7,722 bases of DNA, from the NCBI GenBank assembly GCA_043803085.1, contig JAZDKM010000300.1:1-7722 (forward strand), given 5' to 3'. This stretch comes from JAAEQG01 sp043803085. Lineage in GTDB: Bacteria > Planctomycetota > Phycisphaerae > UBA1845. How positions within the stretch are numbered: position 1 is the first letter of the stretch; the number at the start of each line of letters is the position of its first letter. The notes below the pieces were generated by a model that saw only the letters and a list, made by a program, of their open reading frames with translations, ran no database searches and was not told the origin of the DNA. Positions 1 to 5,313 of this stretch are shown here, in pieces. Made by a program: the position numbers and the translations under genes.

Positions 1-87
1 GCGTCGCCCACCAGGACGCTGATGATGAATAGGTCCGTGTCGCGCTGGCCTCCAGTGACCGAGTGGTGGCTCACTTGTCTTGGGTGG

Positions 88-107
88 CCCACTTTTTTAG
101 AGGTGGG
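88..107. repeat. Palindrome CCCAC/GTGGG
   Basis: The segment CCCACTTTTTTAGAGGTGGG is an imperfect hairpin. It resembles the palindrome at 2939-2958 inside the PAP2 gene, which also has CCCAC-type arms around an A/T-rich centre. In both places a GTGGCC-type flank adjoins it. Confidence 0.5.
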
Positions 108-117
108 GTAGTCGACG

Positions 118-172
118 GTAGGGCGGGTTTCACCCGCCGCGGCGCCAGGTTGGCGGGTAGAACCCGCCCTAC
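118..172. repeat. Inverted repeat with about 21-bp arms
   Basis: The arm at 118-138 (beginning GTAGGGCGGGTTTCACCC) is nearly the reverse complement of the arm at 152-172 (ending GGTAGAACCCGCCCTAC), separated by 13 bp. It lies inside the open minus-strand frame of the C-terminal segment and adds no stop codon to it. Confidence 0.7.
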
Positions 173-194
173 GTTCCGCGATGGACCGCCCCCC

Positions 195-268
195 GGTGAG
201 CAGGCTCAGGTCCAACGGTTCTTGTGGGATCGGCTCCGCAGCTTGTGGGACCGGCTTTCCAGCCGGTC
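195..268. repeat. 74-bp direct repeat, copy 1 (coding target plus REP pair)
   Basis: This copy matches 579-652 at 68 of 74 positions by eye. It joins a coding-like part, which reads LDLSLLTGG on the minus strand, to two REP units beginning TGTGGGA (at 223 and 244). The second is a complete hairpin, GACCGGC / GCCGGTC. The same coding part occurs a third time, without the following repeat pair, at 656-679. Confidence 0.75.
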
Positions 269-345
269 GGTCTTCGCTGGGCCACGCGTCTTCCAGCTCC
301 GTCAGGGGCGGCGGAATAAAGCCTAGGGCGCCAGCCCTGAGTAAA

Positions 346-399
346 CTGTGGGACCGGCTTTCCAGCCGGTCAAGACAGGCTAGAAAGCCTATCCCACAG
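346..399. repeat. Head-to-head REP pair (54 bp)
   Basis: The left half, CTGTGGGACCGGCTTTCC..., faces a right half ending GGCTAGAAAGCCTATCCCACAG, so the element is a long imperfect palindrome. Its left half also contains a smaller hairpin, ACCGGC / GCCGGT. An almost identical element lies at 4687-4740, more than 4 kb away and in a true intergenic gap. Confidence 0.8.
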
Positions 400-406
400 A
401 TTCTAA

Positions 407-461
407 GCCCCAGCGGGGCGACAGAAGTTTTCATCCATTCCTCCGCCCCTACGGGGCGGAG
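407..461. repeat. Two GC-rich hairpins
   Basis: GCCCC/GGGGC arms lie at 407-411 and 415-419, and a perfect 9-bp stem CTCCGCCCC/GGGGCGGAG lies at 441-449 and 453-461. A further small stem AGGGC/GCCCT is at 325-338. All lie within the open minus-strand frame. Confidence 0.6.
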
Positions 462-482
462 AGTGGAGAGGTGGGCCCCCAA

Positions 483-527
483 CCCAGGGCTTGCGCCCTG
501 GGCTACAATCTTCCGTCCCTCCGGGAC
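483..527. repeat. Double-hairpin palindromic unit
   Basis: A perfect 8-bp stem CCCAGGGC-ttgc-GCCCTGGG (483-502) is followed after 12 bp by the stem GTCCC-tcc-GGGAC (515-527). The two-stem layout matches the REP doublets near the transposase, but the stem sequences differ. Confidence 0.65.
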
Positions 528-546
528 TGTGATGGGCCACCCATCT

Positions 547-571
547 TGTGGGACCGACTTTCTAGCCGGTC
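547..571. repeat. Single REP unit, diverged
   Basis: This is a TGTGGGACCGACTTTCTAGCC unit followed by GGTC. It is the same family as the units at 244, 347, 628 and 4687 but has two substitutions. It abuts the second copy of the 74-bp direct repeat. Confidence 0.7.
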
Positions 572-578
572 GTCCTCC

Positions 579-652
579 GGTGAGCGGGCCCAGGTCCAAC
601 GGGTCTTGTGGGACCGGCTTCGCAGCCTGTGGGACCGGCTTTCCAGCCGGTC
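579..652. repeat. 74-bp direct repeat, copy 2
   Basis: This is the second copy of the composite unit at 195-268, with six differences by eye. On the minus strand it reads LDLGPLTGG plus a repeat-derived peptide containing KPVPQ twice. REP units start at 607 and 628. Confidence 0.75.
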
Positions 653-918
653 TCCCCCCGGTCAGCGGGCTCAGGTCCAAGCGATACGTGGCGTCGTCCG
701 ACAGTGCCGGGACGAACGAGCACACCAGATCGTTGCCGTCGGGCGCGCAGCTCATCCACACCGGGGTGTAGGGCGTCCACACCCGCGGCTGGCCGCAGGC
801 ATTGACGGCCCGTTCGATGATGGGGTCCGCGTCCGGCGGGGCCGCGCAGTCGAAGGTGAAGCGAAGTTGCCGCACGCGGCCGACCCGCGGCTCGGAGTCA
901 CCCCCCCCTATTCCTTGG

Positions 919-966
919 GATCGAGTTCAGCCGACCGGTTTGAGCCCCCCCCTCTACGCAGGGGTT
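919..966. repeat. Degenerate REP doublet
   Basis: Alignment by eye with the doublet at 989-1034 shows the shared core AGCCGACCGG, then TT-AGCC, then a C-rich / G-rich second stem (CCCCCCC...GGGG). It carries the TGA that closes the upstream side of the minus-strand coding segment, so it marks the break in that gene. Confidence 0.5.
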
Positions 967-988
967 CGTGATCACCCGGCACTCGTTG

Positions 989-1034
989 GGTCGGCTTTAG
1001 CCGACCGGGGTTAGCCACCCACTTTAGTGGGTGG
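989..1034 (-). repeat. REP doublet, right-hand flank of the transposase
   Basis: The first stem is GGTCGGC-ttta-GCCGACC at 989-1006 and the second is CCACCCAC-ttta-GTGGGTGG at 1015-1034. They are joined by GGGGTTAG. Read on the minus strand, the order is second stem, CTAACCCC linker, first stem. That is the same order and linker type as the doublet at 1489-1534 on the plus strand. Confidence 0.75.
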
Positions 1035-1069
1035 TAGCCGGACCACCTCCATCCTGATTCCTCCCGATA

Positions 1070-1086
1070 GCCGGCTTCAGCCGGGC
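1070..1086. repeat. Single hairpin at the transposase 3' end
   Basis: The stem GCCGGC-ttca-GCCGGGC lies at 1070-1086. The transposase stop codon (minus strand, 1079-1077) lies in its loop, so the gene ends inside a palindrome. Confidence 0.55.
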
Positions 1087-1442
1087 TTTCCGACCACACT
1101 CGCGGGCGGCGAATCGTAGAACTCCAAGCGCGGCACCAGACGGTCCAAGTCATGATGCTCCCGTTGTCGGGCGAGGTAACCCAAGACCCAGCGCAGGTGC
1201 CGGCGCCCGAAACTCACCACGCCGTAACCCCGCTGCCACTCCAAGGCCTTATGGCCTATCTTCTGGTTGACTTCATGGGCCGAGGCGCCTTTCAGTTCCT
1301 GGACTAGATCGCTGATGGTCACAAACGGTTCGATGCTGAGCGCCAGATGAACGTGGTCGTCCGTCCCCCCGAGACCGTGCAGGTAGACCCCTTTGCAGCG
1401 GGCGCATTTGACACGCAGCGCGGGGTGAGTCCATTCTTCCAC
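1077..1442 (-). CDS. IS200-like / REP-associated Y1 (HUH) transposase, N-terminus truncated
   Basis: This encodes a single-strand DNA transposase of the Y1_Tnp family, which nicks hairpin-bearing DNA through an HUH motif and one tyrosine. In the 121-residue frame from the GTG at 1442, HVH is at residues 30-32 and the likely catalytic tyrosine is Y89 in VLGYLARQREHH. The family hallmarks ELKGAS and EWQRGYGVVSF are also present. Homologous residues continue upstream of the GTG (WHTKGNYPSLRGQ, up to 1481), but the frame then enters the palindrome at 1489-1508 and meets a TAG at 1511-1509 with no ATG. The first beta strand and the usual start are therefore missing. REP doublets in opposite orientation flank it. 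It is probably an inactive remnant, though both catalytic motifs are intact. Confidence 0.85.
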   Translation of the reverse strand: MEEWTHPALRVKCARCKGVYLHGLGGTDDHVHLALSIEPFVTISDLVQELKGASAHEVNQKIGHKALEWQRGYGVVSFGRRHLRWVLGYLARQREHHDLDRLVPRLEFYDSPPASVVGKPG

Positions 1443-1488
1443 CTGCCCGCGTAGCGAAGGGTAATTCCCTTTGGTGTGCCAAGGTCCA

Positions 1489-1534
1489 CCACCGCCTGAA
1501 GGCGGTGGCTAAAACCCGTCGGCTAAAGCCGACG
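1489..1534 (+). repeat. REP doublet, left-hand flank of the transposase
   Basis: The stem CCACCGCC-tgaa-GGCGGTGG (1489-1508), the linker CTAAAACC and the stem CGTCGGC-taaa-GCCGACG (1517-1534) form a doublet. It is the inverted counterpart of 989-1034. The first stem replaces the expected 5' end of the transposase gene. Confidence 0.75.
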
Positions 1535-1544
1535 GTGCGACATC

Positions 1545-1628
1545 ATCGGTCGCCACCCGCGAGTTGTCCCTAATGTACGATAGCCCAATCGGTCGCCACC
1601 CGCGGGTTGTTTCTAATGTACGATAGCC
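1545..1628. repeat. Two tandem copies of a 41-bp unit
   Basis: The units at 1545-1585 and 1588-1628 begin ATCGGTCGCCACCCGCG and end CTAATGTACGATAGCC. They differ at only a few positions, with a period of 43 bp. They abut the point where the kelch-like N-terminal coding sequence stops making sense, so they look inserted there. Confidence 0.8.
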
Positions 1629-1635
1629 AAGGTAA

Positions 1636-1847
1636 TCCAGCCAGATCACCCCCGTTGCTATCCTGCCCACCGAGGAGCACGATCGCGCCCCGGGCGTTAT
1701 CGCAGGCCATTGCGGGAGACTGCCGCGGGCCGGGGCTGGTGGCGGTGCGGAGCATCCAGACCGGCTGGGGTTGGGGCCAGGCGGAATCGGCGACCGCGGC
1801 GAGAAACAAACCAGCGGAAACGACCAACATGCGCAGGTCGGTTTCAT
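1636..1847 (-). pseudogene. N-terminus of a kelch-type secreted protein, frameshifted and interrupted
   Basis: The recognisable frame begins near the ATG at 1830 with a signal-peptide core (MLVVSAGLFLAAVADSA). It continues into a first kelch-like blade: PRQSPAMACDNARGAIVLLGG followed by QDSNGGD. A strong ribosome-binding site (GGAGAGGAG, 8 bp spacing) precedes an ATG at 1847 in a different frame, reading MKPTCA, which suggests a one-base frameshift in the first few codons. The kelch frame loses sense at about 1636, where the tandem repeat starts, and stops at 1572-1570. The C-terminal segment at 1-926 on the same strand may be the rest of this gene, with intervening blades lost. Kelch assignment is fairly secure; the link to 1-926 is inference. 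Confidence 0.6.
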
Positions 1848-1959
1848 GGGAACGGCTCCTCTCCTGGTCAACGATAGAAGAGATTCGCGCAGCCACGCCT
1901 GCGCCTTCCGGGGGTGACACTCCGTACCGTGCCGCGCGGACCGTTGGCGAGCATCGTGC

Positions 1960-1972
1960 CGGGCGGAGCCCG
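1960..1972. repeat. Small hairpin after the PAP2 gene
   Basis: A CGGGC-gga-GCCCG stem lies 9 bp past the PAP2 stop codon on the minus strand. There is no T-run, so a terminator role is only possible. Confidence 0.3.
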
Positions 1973-1980
1973 ACCTGCGA

Positions 1981-3135
1981 CTATTCGAACTGCTTCACCC
2001 ACGCGACGCCGCTACTGCCCGTCTCGGGGTCGGCATACGGAAGGAACTTGCCACCGAAAAACTCGAACTCGTGCTCGCCGGCCACCGTGTGGCCGATGAC
2101 CAGGCCCATCACCCCGCCCATGAGCACGTCGGACAAGTAGTGTTCGTTGTCTTCGAGGCGTTCCATAGCGACCAGTACCCCCAGCCCGTAGAGCGGCACG
2201 CCGACTAACGGGCCGTAAGCATCGTGCATCACCGACGCCACCGCGAAGGTACTCGAGGTGTGCCCGCTGGGGAACGTGCCCCACTCCCCGTTGGGGGCGC
2301 GGTCCCAGTTCGCCGCCTGCCCGGCAAGGGTGGACAAGCCGTTGATGATGAGGGCACTGAACAGAGTCCGCCCGACCTCGTAGGTTTTCTCGTTCTGCCG
2401 TTGCTGACCGAGCAGGTACCAGGCACCGGCTAGGGCGAAGTGGGTGCCGGGATTGCCCAAGGCCCCGAAAACATCTCGCGTGTCTTTGGAGAAGATCGTG
2501 TGGTCGCGGAAGCCGTCCTCCACCGTATCGTCCGGACCCGTCTCCTGGACCGTCAGTGCCCCCCCATAAGTCAGACCCAGAATCAACAGGTTCGGGGCCG
2601 AGCCGTAAACGGCCTTGGTGTCTTGCCAGAGGTCTTCGGGCATGCTCCTCAGGTCGCGCTGCACGGTATCCCAAAAGCCCGGCAGTGGCGTCCGGCGCCG
2701 CGAAATTTCACTGCCGGCCGTTTCGTCACCGGACTCACCTTTCTCCGGTTCCACGGTGACGTTCTGGGGAACGGGCCGCGCCGCTAGAGAGCGTGGGGTG
2801 GGGGAGAGGACAGAAGAGTCTTCCATCGTTGGATACGACGCGAGGCAGAACGAGTCGAAGCTCTCATCCTCTTCGGCCATTGGCGGGTGGCCCAGCGCTT
2901 TAGCGGCGGGGGAGGCGAAGAGCAGTCCATTCGAGTCCCCCACCTTTGAAAAGGTGGGCCACGCGGCCGGGGTTTCCGCGCAGAGGCGCGCCCGCTCTGC
3001 TGGCGGCGTCCCGGACCGTGCATCGCACTTGAGGGCAGCCAAGCGGGCATCGACGGCGGCAAAAGGATCGCCGGACCGCCCCGCGCACCCTGCCAACAGC
3101 ATCACCACGAGAATCCACACCCGAGTCCGAAGCAT
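1981..3135 (-). CDS. PAP2-superfamily phosphatase-like lipoprotein
   Basis: The protein is 384 residues. I chose the ATG at 3135 because AGGGAGG stands just upstream and the product then starts MLRTRVWILVVMLLAGC, a lipoprotein signal with Cys17 as the lipidated residue. A poorly conserved linker (about 20-150) precedes a membrane-type PAP2 domain (about 175-355). The acid phosphatase motifs seen are PSGH at 289-292 and R326-H332-D336 in ERLEDNEHYLSD. Motif 1 (KxxxxxxRP) is weak: NWDRAP has Arg and Pro but I see no matching Lys. The family removes phosphate from lipid or other phosphoesters at the membrane; the substrate here is unknown. It lies 47 bp downstream of the YbaK-like gene on the same strand, so co-transcription is plausible. 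Residues 60-66 come from a palindromic repeat. Confidence 0.85.
   Translation of the reverse strand: MLRTRVWILVVMLLAGCAGRSGDPFAAVDARLAALKCDARSGTPPAERARLCAETPAAWPTFSKVGDSNGLLFASPAAKALGHPPMAEEDESFDSFCLASYPTMEDSSVLSPTPRSLAARPVPQNVTVEPEKGESGDETAGSEISRRRTPLPGFWDTVQRDLRSMPEDLWQDTKAVYGSAPNLLILGLTYGGALTVQETGPDDTVEDGFRDHTIFSKDTRDVFGALGNPGTHFALAGAWYLLGQQRQNEKTYEVGRTLFSALIINGLSTLAGQAANWDRAPNGEWGTFPSGHTSSTFAVASVMHDAYGPLVGVPLYGLGVLVAMERLEDNEHYLSDVLMGGVMGLVIGHTVAGEHEFEFFGGKFLPYADPETGSSGVAWVKQFE
2939..2958. repeat. Palindrome inside the PAP2 coding sequence
   Basis: CCCACCTTTGAAAAGGTGGG is followed by CCAC. On the minus strand it encodes PTFSKVG in frame, within the variable linker just after the lipobox region. 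It resembles the palindrome at 88-107, which reads PTSKKVG in the other gene. Confidence 0.6.
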
Positions 3136-3182
3136 ACCGCGCCTCCCTGCCCCGTTCCGGCTACTCACCATCCCCAACCGAT

Positions 3183-3641
3183 TTACGGATACCGGGCGAT
3201 CGATTCAATGCGGGGATGGGCCAGTTCCAGGTAGTCCTGCCGGCGCAGCTTGATGGCCTCGGTATGCGTGCCGGCCTGGAAGAGCAGAAAGTCCTGGTCC
3301 TGCAGCGAATCGTCCATGATGGTTTCCATGCCGAACGGTTCGCCGACGGGCGGTTCGGCCCCGAGCTCACATTCGGGGAACACCGTGGCCATCTCGGCCT
3401 CGGCCGCCAGCCGAACGGTGTCATCCCGCAGGAGGTGACCCAGGGTTTGCACGTCCAGCCGAGCGCAGGCCGGGACCACACACATGACGAACCCCTGCCG
3501 CCCCTTCACGACCACCGGCTTGGCCACACGGTAACCGGAGACGTGCTCTTCGGCCGCGAGGCTTTGGGCGGTGTAGGCGGCGGGATGGGTGGTCCGCTCA
3601 AAAGGGATGTTCCGTTGCTCAAGGATTGTGGTGAGTTTCAT
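3183..3641 (-). CDS. YbaK/EbsC-family aminoacyl-tRNA deacylase
   Basis: The product is 152 residues, the full length of a free-standing trans-editing domain. This family hydrolyses mischarged tRNAs (for example Cys- or Ala-tRNAPro) in the cytoplasm; the exact substrate cannot be read here. Family signatures seen are the N-terminal LEQRNIPFERTTHPAAYTAQ, VAKPVVVKG with K41 and K46, the VVPA strand near 55, LFPEC-like VFPECELGAEPPVGEPFGM (88-105) and the C-terminal GTHTEAI (124-130). The start at 3641 is supported by GGAAGGA about 9 bp upstream. It heads the pair with the PAP2 gene and is divergent from the inositol-phosphatase gene. Confidence 0.9.
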   Translation of the reverse strand: MKLTTILEQRNIPFERTTHPAAYTAQSLAAEEHVSGYRVAKPVVVKGRQGFVMCVVPACARLDVQTLGHLLRDDTVRLAAEAEMATVFPECELGAEPPVGEPFGMETIMDDSLQDQDFLLFQAGTHTEAIKLRRQDYLELAHPRIESIARYP

Positions 3642-3799
3642 GATACACCATCCTTCCCGCAGGCGGGTCCTCCAATCGGGGGTGTTCCATAAGGCCGCCC
3701 ACCTGACCGGCAGGCGAGCCTACTCGGCACCTACTCACAACATACACCGTATTTCCGCGCCGGGCCAATAGCCGGTCGAAAAAAAGCCGTCCAACCGCT
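3642..3799. other. Divergent intergenic region
   Basis: This 158-bp gap must carry promoters for both the YbaK-like gene (minus) and the IMPase gene (plus). I see no convincing -35/-10 pair in either direction. A small perfect palindrome CCCGCAGGCGGG (3656-3667) lies in the leader of the YbaK-like gene, and GACCGGCAGGC near 3705 resembles other GC-rich repeats of the window. Confidence 0.35.
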
Positions 3800-4645
3800 A
3801 TGATGCCGCCGATGACCAGCACTGCCCTGATCCCAGACTTGGTGTCATACGCCGTCGAACTGGCCTCTGTGGCCGGCGAGATTGCATTGGCCCGCTTCGG
3901 GACGGCCCGGTCGCAACGGAAGGCCGACGGTTCCGAGGTCACCGACGCCGACCTCGCCATAGAGGACATGATCGTCCGCCGCATCGCCGCACGGTACGCC
4001 GACCACGGTGTGATTGGCGAAGAGGCCGTCCATGACCAGACCCGCTCCGGCGATTTCGTCGAGGCCCGCTACTGGTGGGTGGTCGACCCGCTGGACGGCA
4101 CCCGGAATTATGTCCGGCAGTTCCCGGTCTTTGCGACCTCCATTGCCGTCCTGGAACAGGGCCGGCCGATCGTCGGCGTCATCCGCTGGCATCACACCGG
4201 CCAGGTCTTCGCGGCCGCTCCAGGGATGCCCACGACGCTCGGCGGTGAACCCGTGCGGGTCTCCCAACGTCCGGTGGATAGCAACTTGCTGGTCGGCGCG
4301 CAGCTCGGTGCGCATCACCTTACGCAGGAGGTGGTCGCGCCCTGGCTCAGCCGCTGGGCGGTCCGGAACCTCGGCGCCACGGCCGTTCACCTGGCCCTGG
4401 TGGCGACCGGCGGGTTGGACGCCGCGTATGCGCAGGATTGCCGGGTTTGGGATCTGGCGGCGGGCGCGCTGCTGATCGAACAAGCTGGCGGGCAATGTAC
4501 CGGTCTGCGCGGCGAGCCCTTGTTTCCCATCGATCCGGCGACGTGCGCCGGGACGAACTATCCTTTCCTGGCGGGTGGGCCGAACGCCCACCGCACCTTG
4601 CTCGAGGACCTCCAGACGCGCGCCTCCGGCGGTGCGAGCAGTTGA
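3800..4645 (+). CDS. Inositol-monophosphatase-family phosphatase
   Basis: This is a Mg2+-dependent sugar-phosphate phosphatase of the IMPase fold, 281 residues, the usual length. Metal-binding motifs seen are GEE (73-75), DPLDGT (96-101) and WDLAAG (217-222), preceded by the lid-like KADGSEVTDAD (41-51). The substrate is open: inositol-1-phosphate, histidinol-phosphate (HisN-type) and PAP phosphatases share these motifs, and the neighbours do not decide. In-frame ATGs occur at 3800, 3803 and 3812 and no clear ribosome-binding site separates them, so the exact start is uncertain by a few residues. The gene converges on the GNAT gene, with a palindrome in the gap. Confidence 0.9.
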   Translation: MMPPMTSTALIPDLVSYAVELASVAGEIALARFGTARSQRKADGSEVTDADLAIEDMIVRRIAARYADHGVIGEEAVHDQTRSGDFVEARYWWVVDPLDGTRNYVRQFPVFATSIAVLEQGRPIVGVIRWHHTGQVFAAAPGMPTTLGGEPVRVSQRPVDSNLLVGAQLGAHHLTQEVVAPWLSRWAVRNLGATAVHLALVATGGLDAAYAQDCRVWDLAAGALLIEQAGGQCTGLRGEPLFPIDPATCAGTNYPFLAGGPNAHRTLLEDLQTRASGGASS

Positions 4646-4665
4646 GCGCTGGTCCGCTTGGGTAT

Positions 4666-4763
4666 TTAGAGCGTCTAACAAAAAGATGTGGGACCGGCTT
4701 TCCAGCCGGTCAGAGACAGGCTAGAAAGCCTGTCCCACAGGTCCATTTTGTTAGAAGCTCTTA
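4666..4763. repeat. Nested palindrome: REP pair inside an outer inverted repeat
   Basis: The inner part (4687-4740) is a head-to-head REP pair nearly identical to 346-399. It sits between outer arms TTAGAGCGTCTAACAAAA (4666-4683) and TTTTGTTAGAAGCTCTTA (4746-4763), which are reverse complements with one mismatch. It lies between convergent genes and could act as a bidirectional terminator or messenger-end stabiliser. Confidence 0.8.
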
Positions 4764-4790
4764 GGAGGTTAACGGCGTTGCCGGCCACCC

Positions 4791-5234
4791 TTAAATATCC
4801 TCCCGGATGCGTTTGCGGTAATAGCGCGCGGGCACGTCATTGCGGTAGCCGGATTGCTCGAAGGTGCGGATTGAGGCCTCGTTCCCTTCCTCGATCAGCG
4901 CGGCGATGATCTCCATACCCTCCGCCCGCAAGGCCTCCTCGCAGGCGGCAATGAGCCGCGCGGCGATCCCGCGGCGGCGAAAGCGGGGATCAACCGCCAG
5001 CCGATTGATCCAGCCCTTGCGCCGGTCGTGGGTCCCCAAGACCACCCCGACGAGCACACCCTGCACCTCCGCGACCAGGTAGCACGGGCGAAAATACTTC
5101 AACTGCTCGGTGAAGGCCGCACGACCGTCGCGCCCCTGGGGCCTGGTGGCAAGCCCGGCGGCCGACCACAACGCCATGATGGCTTCGTAGTCCTCGTTAT
5201 TCGCCGGTCGGATGCAAAGCGGGCACCGGTTCAT
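4791..5234 (-). CDS. GNAT-family N-acetyltransferase
   Basis: The product is 147 residues, typical for a single GNAT domain that moves an acetyl group from acetyl-CoA to an amine; the substrate is unknown. The acetyl-CoA pyrophosphate-binding motif is RRRGIA (86-91) after the strand INRLAVDP. The C-terminal part has the usual EEGNEASIRTFEQSGY (115-130). The region ahead of the motif (CYLVAEVQGVLVGVVLG) forms the expected strands. The ATG at 5234 follows a G-rich stretch, GGATGGGGGA. The nearest upstream sequence on the same strand is a murD-like remnant, so an operon is unlikely. Confidence 0.85.
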   Translation of the reverse strand: MNRCPLCIRPANNEDYEAIMALWSAAGLATRPQGRDGRAAFTEQLKYFRPCYLVAEVQGVLVGVVLGTHDRRKGWINRLAVDPRFRRRGIAARLIAACEEALRAEGMEIIAALIEEGNEASIRTFEQSGYRNDVPARYYRKRIREDI

Positions 5235-5313
5235 TCCCCCATCCTACACCTCAAGCTTCCGCACGTCTCGGGCTGGGCCGGGAACGTCCGGGGCGCCCAG
5301 TTCCACGCGGTAA

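Larger units (their letters stand above)
1..926 (-). pseudogene. C-terminal segment of a secreted-type protein, tiled in frame by palindromic repeats, 5' end lost
   Basis: On the minus strand a frame is open from the TGA at 929-927 to the window edge, more than 300 codons. Two stretches look like real protein. One is at about 899-656 (starting DSEPRVGRVRQLRFTFD and ending ATYRLDLSPLTGG). The other is at about 60-1 (VTGGQRDTDLFIISVLVGDA). They read like the beta-rich domain ahead of a dockerin-like tail in planctomycete secreted proteins; that assignment is inference. Between them, roughly 600 bp is mostly palindromic repeats, still without a stop, giving low-complexity peptide such as RPAGKPVPQAAKPVPQ. 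No start codon lies near the 5' end: the frame emerges from a degenerate REP doublet containing the stop. It is probably the 3' part of the gene whose N-terminus is at 1636-1847. Gene decay is favoured, but an expressed protein with repeat-derived linkers is possible. Confidence 0.6.

Noticed and set aside
195..652. Possible CRISPR array from repeated units
   Set aside because: The repeats are palindromic, of unequal spacing, with coding sequence between them. There are no uniform spacers and no cas genes.
181..971. Long plus-strand open frames (196 and 166 codons)
   Set aside because: They are made of palindromic repeat translations and antisense of the minus-strand coding segment, with no recognisable domain or ribosome-binding site.
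2012..2674. 220-codon minus-strand frame
   Set aside because: It is a frame-shifted shadow of the PAP2 gene; its peptide is Arg/Gly-rich with no motifs, while the overlapping frame has clear PAP2 motifs.
3845..4681. 278-codon antisense frame over the IMPase gene
   Set aside because: It is a typical GC-rich antisense shadow; the plus strand carries intact catalytic motifs.
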